Origin: Quatrionicoccus australiensis | GTDB taxonomy: Bacteria; Pseudomonadota; Gammaproteobacteria; Burkholderiales; Rhodocyclaceae | NCBI RefSeq assembly: GCF_020510525.1 | Contig: NZ_CP075188.1 | Location: 3,596,001-3,660,000 of the forward strand | Length of the DNA: 64,000 nucleotides | Reading direction: 5' to 3' | Shown: in pieces, positions 58,046 through 64,000 of the stretch | Layout: every line of letters begins with the position of its first letter | Numbering within the stretch: position 1 is the stretch's first letter | Notes under the pieces: model-generated | Told to the model about the DNA's origin: nothing | Database searches by the model: none | What the model saw: only the letters and a program-made list of their open reading frames with translations | Program-made: the position numbers and the translations under genes

Positions 58046-59779
58046 ATGATCCCGGATTCGTTTATCCAGGATCTGCTGGCCCGGATCGACATCGTCGATC
58101 TGGTGGACGGCTATGTGCCACTCAAGAAGGCCGGCGCCAATTACGCCGCCTGCTGCCCCTTCCACAACGAAAAATCGCCGTCCTTCACGGTCAGCCCGAC
58201 CAAGCAGTTCTACCATTGCTTCGGCTGCGGTGCGCACGGCACGGCGATCAGTTTCGTCATGGAATACCAGGGCATGGGCTTCGTCGATGCCGTCAAGGAA
58301 CTGGCCAGCCGCGCCGGCATGCAGATGCCGGAAAGCGAAGGACGCGGCTTCAATGATGAAAAGCCCGGCCAGACCCGCGCCCTGATCGAAATCATGGCGC
58401 GCGCCGCGCAGTACTACAAGGATCAGCTCAAGGCTACACCGCGCGCCATCGAATACTGCAAGAAGCGCGGCCTGTCCGGCGAAATCGCCGCCCGCTTCGG
58501 CATCGGCTACGCGCCGGACGGCTGGCAGAACCTGCAAGCCGTCTTCCCGAACTACAACGCCGACGAACTGAAGACTGCCGGCCTGATTATCGAGAACGAA
58601 GCCGGCCGCCGCTACGACCGCTTCCGCGACCGCCTGATGATTCCGATCATCAACCAGAAGGGCGACATCATCGCCTTCGGCGGGCGCATCATCGACCAGG
58701 GCGAGCCGAAATACCTGAACTCGCCGGAAACGCCGCTCTTCGAGAAGGGCCGCGAACTGTTCGGCCTGCCGCAGGCCCGTCAGGCATTGCGCGATACCGA
58801 CACCGCCATCGTCACCGAAGGCTACATGGATGTCATCGCGCTTGCCCAGAACGGCGTCGGCAATGCCGTCGCCGCGCTCGGCACAGCAACCACGGCGACG
58901 CACGTAAACAAGCTTCTGCGCCAGGTCGACCGTATCGTCTTCTGCTTCGACGGCGACAACGCCGGCCGCAAGGCCGCCTGGCGTGCCCTCGAAAACTCGC
59001 TCGAAGCCCTCGCCGACAACAAGCGCCTCGGCTTCGTCTTCCTGCCCCAGGACGAAGACCCGGACAGCTACATCCGCACCCACGGCAAGGAAGAATTCGA
59101 CCGCCTGGTCATCCAGGCCATGCCGCTTTCCGACTTCCTGCTGCGCGAACTCGCCCAGCGCTGCGACCTGACCAGTTCGGAAGGCAAGGCACAGCTGATC
59201 TACGAAGCCAAACCGCTGCTCCTCAAACTGCCGACGCCGCTGTTGCGCCTGCAACTGGTCAAGCGCCTGGCCGAGGCAAGCGGTTTTGCCCAGAGCGAAG
59301 TCGAGCGCCTGTGCGACCTCAAATCCTACACGCCCGCTGCGCCGGCCAAGGCCCGTCGCACCGCGCCGTCGCTGACCCGCAACCTGCTCCGCCTCGTGCT
59401 GCACAAGCCGCAACTGGCCTCGCAACTGCAGGTCGATTTGCTGCCCGACACACCGGAACGCCCGGCGCTGATCCGCCTGCGCGAACTGGTCAGCGGCGCC
59501 AGCCAAGAGGCCAGCAGCTACGCCGCACTGCGCGAACGCCTGCGCGGCATGCCCGAAGAAGCGCTGATCGAAAATGCTGCAGCGGAACTTCTCGGCCAGC
59601 CCTTTGACGAAGCGGAGTCGGAAACGGAATTTCGCGACACCCTGGAGAAACTGCAGGAAGGCGGCCAGAAAAAGGCCTTTGCCGAATTGCAGATCAAGGC
59701 ACAGCAGTTTGGCGTCGCCGGACTGAGCGCCGCCGAGAAACTGGCTTACATCCAGTTCCTCAGCAACCGGGGAAAATGA
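58046..59779 (+). CDS. dnaG: DNA primase
   Basis: 577 residues. Zinc ribbon 'CCPFHNEKSPSFTV...FYHCFGCGAHG' (about 37-65), TOPRIM region with 'IVTEGYMDVIALAQ' and 'FDGDNAGRKAAWRA', and a helical C-terminus for DnaB helicase. 6 nt after yqeY. Confidence 0.97.
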   Translation: MIPDSFIQDLLARIDIVDLVDGYVPLKKAGANYAACCPFHNEKSPSFTVSPTKQFYHCFGCGAHGTAISFVMEYQGMGFVDAVKELASRAGMQMPESEGRGFNDEKPGQTRALIEIMARAAQYYKDQLKATPRAIEYCKKRGLSGEIAARFGIGYAPDGWQNLQAVFPNYNADELKTAGLIIENEAGRRYDRFRDRLMIPIINQKGDIIAFGGRIIDQGEPKYLNSPETPLFEKGRELFGLPQARQALRDTDTAIVTEGYMDVIALAQNGVGNAVAALGTATTATHVNKLLRQVDRIVFCFDGDNAGRKAAWRALENSLEALADNKRLGFVFLPQDEDPDSYIRTHGKEEFDRLVIQAMPLSDFLLRELAQRCDLTSSEGKAQLIYEAKPLLLKLPTPLLRLQLVKRLAEASGFAQSEVERLCDLKSYTPAAPAKARRTAPSLTRNLLRLVLHKPQLASQLQVDLLPDTPERPALIRLRELVSGASQEASSYAALRERLRGMPEEALIENAAAELLGQPFDEAESETEFRDTLEKLQEGGQKKAFAELQIKAQQFGVAGLSAAEKLAYIQFLSNRGK

Positions 59780-59831
59780 AGCTAAGTTATGGTAAAATCG
59801 GCGGTTTTCCGCATTTTAAGGGATCGTGTTC

Positions 59832-61811
59832 ATGGCCAAGGCAAAAGATACTGCTAAGGAAGCCCCCAAGGCTCGCGTCAGCAAAGCCAAGGAGAAAGCA
59901 GCCGAAAAGGCGCTGCTCGACGGTGCAATAGCAGAAACTCCGGAACCCCTTGACGCCGAAGCGCGCAAGACACGTCTCAAGGCCCTGATCAAGCTCGGCA
60001 AGGAACGTGGTTACCTGACCTACGCCGAAATCAACGACCACCTGCCGGACGACGTGGTCGACGCGGAAAGTATCGAAGCCATCATTTCGACTTTCAGCGA
60101 AATGAGCATCCAGGTGTTCGACGAAGCCCCGGCTGCCGAAGACCTGCTGATGTCCGACACGGCTGCAGCCGCGACCGACGACGAAGAAGTCGAAGCGCAG
60201 GCCGAACAGGCACTGTCTACCGTCGACTCCGAATTCGGCCGCACGACTGACCCGGTCCGCATGTACATGCGCGAAATGGGCTCGGTCGAACTGCTCACCC
60301 GCGAAGGCGAAATCGAAATCGCCAAGCGCATCGAAGAAGGCCTCAAGCACATGGTCCAGGCGATTTCCGCCTGTCCGACCACGATTGACGACATCCTCGA
60401 AATGGCCGCCAAGGTTGAAACCGAGGAAATGCGCATCGACGAACTGGTCGACGGCCTGATCGACCCGAATGCCGTTGAAGCCGCGCCGGCCGCCCCTGAA
60501 GTTGCCGAAGAAATCGAAGAAGACGAAGAAGATGCCGGCGATGACGAAGAAGGTGGTGGCGCAGCCGCTGCCGTTTCCGCCTCGCTGCTGCAGCTGAAGG
60601 TCGACGCCCTCGAGCGTTTCGACATCATCAAGGGTCTGCACACCAAGATGCAGAAGCTGTTGCACAGCAAGGGCCCGCAGGACAAGGCCTACCTCAAGCT
60701 GCAACAGCAGATTTCCGACGAGCTGATGAACATCCGCTTCACCTCGCGCTCGATCGAGCGCCTGTGTGACAGCGTGCGCGGCATGGTCGAGCAGGTGCGC
60801 GGCTGCGAGCGCAAGATCCAGCAAATCTGCGTGGACCGCGTCAAGATGCCGCGCCCGCACTTCATCCAGTCCTTCCCGGGCAACGAAGTCAATCTCGACT
60901 GGGCCGACGGCGAAATCGCTGCCGCCCCCAAGACCTACGTCGCCGTCCTGACCCGCAACGGCCCGGCCATCAAGGAAGAACAAAAAAAGCTGCTCGCCCT
61001 GCAGGACCGCATCGGCATTCCGCTCAAGGACCTGAAAGACATCAACAAACAGATGTCGACCGGTGAAGCCAAGGCCCGTCGCGCCAAGCGCGAAATGACC
61101 GAGGCCAACCTGCGCCTGGTCATCTCGATCGCCAAGAAATACACCAATCGCGGCCTGCAGTTCCTCGACCTGATCCAGGAAGGCAACATCGGCCTGATGA
61201 AGGCGGTGGACAAGTTCGAATACCGCCGCGGCTACAAGTTCTCGACGTATGCCACGTGGTGGATCCGCCAGGCTATCACCCGCTCCATCGCCGACCAGGC
61301 ACGGACCATCCGCATCCCGGTGCACATGATCGAAACGATCAACAAGATGAACCGGATCAGCCGCCAGATCCTGCAGGAAACGGGTGCCGAACCCGATCCC
61401 GCCACGCTGGCCAAGAAGATGGACATGCCGGAAGAGAAGATCCGCAAGATCATGAAGATTTCCAAGGAGCCCATCTCCATGGAAACCCCGATCGGCGACG
61501 ACGACGACTCGCATCTCGGCGACTTCATCGAAGACTCCGGCACTCTGGCTCCGGCCGATGCGGCGATGTACTCCAGCCTGCGTGGCGTCACCAAGGAAAT
61601 CCTGGACACGCTGACGACGAGGGAAGCTAAGGTCCTGCGCATGCGTTTCGGTATCGAAATGAACACCGACCACACGCTGGAAGAAGTCGGCAAGCAATTC
61701 GACGTCACCCGCGAACGCATCCGCCAGATCGAAGCCAAGGCCCTGCGTAAGCTGCGCCACCCGAGCCGCTCCGACAAGCTGCGCAGCTTCGTCGACACCA
61801 ACGGCAACTAA
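59832..61811 (+). CDS. rpoD: RNA polymerase sigma factor RpoD
   Basis: Housekeeping sigma-70, 659 residues. Region 1.1 '[24 protein letters not shown]', a long acidic non-conserved insert (about 195-250), region 2 '[39 protein letters not shown]', region 4 '[31 protein letters not shown]'. ATG 59832 is 9 nt after AAGGG; a GTG at 59826 is the alternative (3-nt spacing). Confidence 0.97.
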   Translation: MAKAKDTAKEAPKARVSKAKEKAAEKALLDGAIAETPEPLDAEARKTRLKALIKLGKERGYLTYAEINDHLPDDVVDAESIEAIISTFSEMSIQVFDEAPAAEDLLMSDTAAAATDDEEVEAQAEQALSTVDSEFGRTTDPVRMYMREMGSVELLTREGEIEIAKRIEEGLKHMVQAISACPTTIDDILEMAAKVETEEMRIDELVDGLIDPNAVEAAPAAPEVAEEIEEDEEDAGDDEEGGGAAAAVSASLLQLKVDALERFDIIKGLHTKMQKLLHSKGPQDKAYLKLQQQISDELMNIRFTSRSIERLCDSVRGMVEQVRGCERKIQQICVDRVKMPRPHFIQSFPGNEVNLDWADGEIAAAPKTYVAVLTRNGPAIKEEQKKLLALQDRIGIPLKDLKDINKQMSTGEAKARRAKREMTEANLRLVISIAKKYTNRGLQFLDLIQEGNIGLMKAVDKFEYRRGYKFSTYATWWIRQAITRSIADQARTIRIPVHMIETINKMNRISRQILQETGAEPDPATLAKKMDMPEEKIRKIMKISKEPISMETPIGDDDDSHLGDFIEDSGTLAPADAAMYSSLRGVTKEILDTLTTREAKVLRMRFGIEMNTDHTLEEVGKQFDVTRERIRQIEAKALRKLRHPSRSDKLRSFVDTNGN

Positions 61812-61819
61812 AGCTTTCC

Positions 61820-61896
61820 GGGCCCGTAGCTCAGTTGGTTAGAGCAGAGGACTCATAATCCTTTGGTCCACGGTTCAAGTCCGTGCGGGCCCACCA
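61820..61896 (+). tRNA. tRNA with CAU anticodon, probably tRNA-Ile2
   Basis: 77 nt with encoded CCA. Acceptor GGGCCCG / CGGGCCC, anticodon loop CTCATAA, T arm CACGG-TTCAAGT-CCGTG. CAU fits Met or, after lysidine modification by TilS, Ile (AUA). The C4-G69 and C5-G68 pairs and the stem GGACTCATAATCC resemble E. coli tRNA-Ile2 rather than elongator tRNA-Met, which has U4-A69 and A5-U68. It starts 8 nt after the rpoD stop. Confidence 0.85.
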
Positions 61897-61899
61897 AAC

Positions 61900-61928
61900 A
61901 AAAAGCCATCCTTGCGGATGGCTTTTTT
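61900..61928. terminator. Terminator after the tRNA; also serves the RTX gene
   Basis: Stem AGCCATCC / GGATGGCT with TTGC loop; A-run on the left and T-run on the right, so it works in both directions. The minus-strand RTX protease stop is 25 nt away. Confidence 0.85.
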
Positions 61929-61953
61929 CTTTCCGGCAATCGCCGGGAAAATG

Positions 61954-64000
61954 TCAGATCAGCACGCAGGCGTGTGTCAGTTGCGTGGTTATGCCGATCA
62001 GTTGCACTTCAAAATCAGCCTTGGCGTCGCCGTTGGTATCGGCCATCAGGACGCCGGATTTGAAGCACAGGTCACCGGCAACGCCGGTGAAGCCGGCATC
62101 GGCCCAGTGCAGGCTTTGGTTGTTGGGCAGGGTGACGCCGGTGAGCAACTGGGTGAGGTCGATGCGGTCGCCCTGGGCGACGCTGAAGTCATAGACGATG
62201 TCGCGTGTCGCACCAGCCGAGGAATCAGTCACGCCAAGGAACCTGAAGATATCGGCACCGATGCCGCCGGTCAGCTTGTCGGCTCCCTGACCGCCAATCA
62301 GGATGTCGTTGCCGGCACCACCGTTCAGGATATTGCTGGCTGCATTGCCAACCAGGATGTTGACCAGATCGTTGCCGGTGCCGGTGCTGGCGACCAGACC
62401 GGTCAGCGTCAGATTCTCGACATTGGCAGACAGGGTGCAACTCACCGACGAGAACACGTTGTCCACGCCCTGATTCAGCAGTTCAACGATCTTGTCGTTT
62501 GGATTGTCGAGCAGATAGGTATCGTTGCCCAGCCCGCCAATCAGCGTGTCCGCACCATCTCCGCCATCAAGTACATTGTTGGCGGCATTCCCGGTCAGCG
62601 TATTGTTGAGCGCATTGCCCGCACCGTTGACCGCTGCCGTTCCGGTCAGCGTCAGATTTTCGATATTGGCCCCCAGAGTCTGGCCGAATGCCGACAGGAC
62701 TGTATCCATACCTTGCCCGACCAACTCGACAACAACATCGCGGGTGCTGTCGAGAAGGTAGGTGTCGTTACCGATACCGCCGGCCATGGTGTCGTTACCG
62801 GCACCACCATCCAGCAGATTGTTGCCACTGTTGCCGATCAGCGTATTGTCCAACGCGTTGCCGGTGCCATTGATCGAGGCCGTGCCGGCCAGGGCAAGCT
62901 TTTCCACGTTGCCGGTCAGGGTATAGCTGACTGCCGACTGCACCAGGTCAGTACCCTGCCCGACCTGCTCGATGACGACATCCAGCGCATTATCGACGAC
63001 ATAGATGTCGTTACCCAGGCCGCCGGCCATGATGTCGGCGCCCGCCAGACCATTCAGGATATTGTCGCCGGCATTGCCGAGCAGACTGTTGGCGACGGCG
63101 CTCCCGGTCGCATTGATATTGGCCGAGCCACTCAGCACCAGATTTTCGAGATTCGCCCCCAGGGTCAGCGAAAGCGAAGCAATCACGGTGTCGTTGCCCT
63201 GTCCGGCCAGCTCGATGGCCTTGTCCTGCAGATTATCGACAACATAAGTGTCATTGCCCAGGCCACCGGTCATGCTGTCGACGCCAGCGCCGCCATTGAG
63301 GATGTTGTCGGCCGCATTGCCGATCAGGATGTCATTGCCGGCACCGCCAACGGCATTTTCGATCACGACATTGCGGGCGATCGAGATGTTGTTGGTCATT
63401 GCATCGCAGTTGGAAAAACTGCCGGCAACCAGCGAAATGCGTGAAGCACCGGCAAAGCCGGAGAGGTCGAGCGTGTCGTTGCCGGCCGCATCATAGATGC
63501 AGAGTACCGGATGGGCGTTGGCGGCAAAGTCGAAAACCGTACCGGTCAACGTGCTGTTAAAGCCATAAACGGTATTGCCACTGCGCGTCGAGGTATCGAC
63601 GCCGTAAAGCGCCTGCAGCGCCATGATGTCGTTCATCATCGGCGTTTGCGCGTAGTGCACCTTGTTGTCGCCGGCAATCCAGTCGGAGCCGGTCTTGGCT
63701 GCGGTGAAGTAAGACATGATGGTGTATTGCTGGCTGTCCTGCATGTACACCGCGCTCATCTCGTAAGTCGGTGAGCCACCGTTGTAGGCACCGGGATGCG
63801 ACAGCCCGAGGGCATGGCCGATTTCATGGCCGATCGCCATGCCGCCCCAGTCGCCCAGCGTCGGATTGACCAGGTTGTTGGTGCCCGAGTTGCTACCGTA
63901 AGCCGGATTCAGATAAACGCCGGCACCATAGCTGCTGGGGTAATACGAATAGGCGTAAGACGGGGCAGAACTGTTGGCCAGCGTGATGTTGGCCTTCGCA
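61954..64000 (-). CDS. Serralysin-type RTX metalloprotease, 5' end outside the window
   Basis: At least 682 residues; the N-terminus lies beyond 64000 (the frame is open past the Met at 63840, with '[29 protein letters not shown]' before it). Zinc motif '[13 protein letters not shown]' and Met-turn 'YTIMSYF' mark a metzincin of the M10 serralysin group. Then come Ca2+-binding GGxGxDx nonapeptide blocks and four 81-residue repeats (62290-63261), ending with 'GADIFRF...[16 protein letters not shown]', typical of type I secretion substrates. Secreted by a T1SS and folded by Ca2+ outside the cell; no T1SS genes are in the window. Confidence 0.92.
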   Translation of the reverse strand, partial: AKANITLANSSAPSYAYSYYPSSYGAGVYLNPAYGSNSGTNNLVNPTLGDWGGMAIGHEIGHALGLSHPGAYNGGSPTYEMSAVYMQDSQQYTIMSYFTAAKTGSDWIAGDNKVHYAQTPMMNDIMALQALYGVDTSTRSGNTVYGFNSTLTGTVFDFAANAHPVLCIYDAAGNDTLDLSGFAGASRISLVAGSFSNCDAMTNNISIARNVVIENAVGGAGNDILIGNAADNILNGGAGVDSMTGGLGNDTYVVDNLQDKAIELAGQGNDTVIASLSLTLGANLENLVLSGSANINATGSAVANSLLGNAGDNILNGLAGADIMAGGLGNDIYVVDNALDVVIEQVGQGTDLVQSAVSYTLTGNVEKLALAGTASINGTGNALDNTLIGNSGNNLLDGGAGNDTMAGGIGNDTYLLDSTRDVVVELVGQGMDTVLSAFGQTLGANIENLTLTGTAAVNGAGNALNNTLTGNAANNVLDGGDGADTLIGGLGNDTYLLDNPNDKIVELLNQGVDNVFSSVSCTLSANVENLTLTGLVASTGTGNDLVNILVGNAASNILNGGAGNDILIGGQGADKLTGGIGADIFRFLGVTDSSAGATRDIVYDFSVAQGDRIDLTQLLTGVTLPNNQSLHWADAGFTGVAGDLCFKSGVLMADTNGDAKADFEVQLIGITTQLTHACVLI
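62290..63261 (-). repeat. Four tandem 81-residue repeats in the RTX protease
   Basis: Each unit is exactly 243 nt and begins at 63261, 63018, 62775 and 62532. Pattern: '[10 protein letters not shown]', 'GQGNDTV', '[21 protein letters not shown]...N.L.GGAG.D...GG'. Confidence 0.9.

Overview
The window reads as chromosomal DNA of a high-GC betaproteobacterium, most likely a member of the Rhodocyclales (Dechloromonas/Azonexus type). The grounds are the layout of conserved blocks (leuS-lptE-holA with proA nearby; rpsU-yqeY-dnaG-rpoD with a divergent tsaD), the style of the proteins and the many signalling genes. This placement is from gene content, not from a database search. Coding density is high and almost every gene is intact. 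The only truncated genes are those cut by the window ends: a TPR protein on the left and an RTX metalloprotease on the right.

Region by region: 1-8.4 kb holds a FecR/TPR secreted pair, a PLP-dependent basic amino acid decarboxylase, dcd, the Fe-S carrier apbC, an OmpR-type regulator and metG. 8.4-13 kb holds an AT-rich spacer with DnaA-box-like sites, a periplasmic amino-acid-type binding protein, a small ribbon-helix-helix regulator divergent from a SulP anion transporter, and two small proteins. 13-22 kb is one five-gene minus-strand operon in which a DUF2309/DabA protein with all four zinc-ligand positions is joined to four antiporter-like NuoL/NuoM-type membrane proteins. This looks like an enlarged energy-coupled inorganic-carbon uptake complex and is the most interesting system here. 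22-33 kb holds a peroxiredoxin, a HTH-receiver protein with a soluble chemoreceptor, dnaE, an ECHDC3-like crotonase, a GGDEF/EAL protein with a periplasmic CXXCH haem motif, and a BNR-repeat protein with a membrane partner.

33-41.5 kb holds a double-receiver protein, a stand-alone cyclic-nucleotide-type domain, arfB, a ParA-TAXI-quinone reductase run, and a UvrD helicase. 41.5-42.45 kb has no gene: it is dominated by an imperfect palindrome of about 675 bp. 42.4-52.6 kb holds leuS (with a repeat-derived peptide insertion), lptE, holA, proA, a bacteriohaemerythrin, gcdH, an MFS transporter, ogt and xerD. 52.6-57.1 kb holds a FlxA-like coiled-coil protein, ybaK, a ZIP transporter, folB, plsY, two tiny well-initiated ORFs and tsaD. 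57.2-61.9 kb is the macromolecular-synthesis block followed by a CAU-anticodon tRNA that looks like tRNA-Ile2. 61.95-64 kb is a serralysin-like protease with four 81-residue repeats.

At a finer scale, three dispersed repeat families are visible: a 39-nt GGTCGACC-ended element near gene ends, a GGATCGAG/CTCGATCC dyad seen twice, and the purine/pyrimidine-rich repeat inside leuS. The SulP transporter and the DabA-type operon lie close together, which suggests (inference only) an interest in bicarbonate or other inorganic anions in this part of the chromosome.
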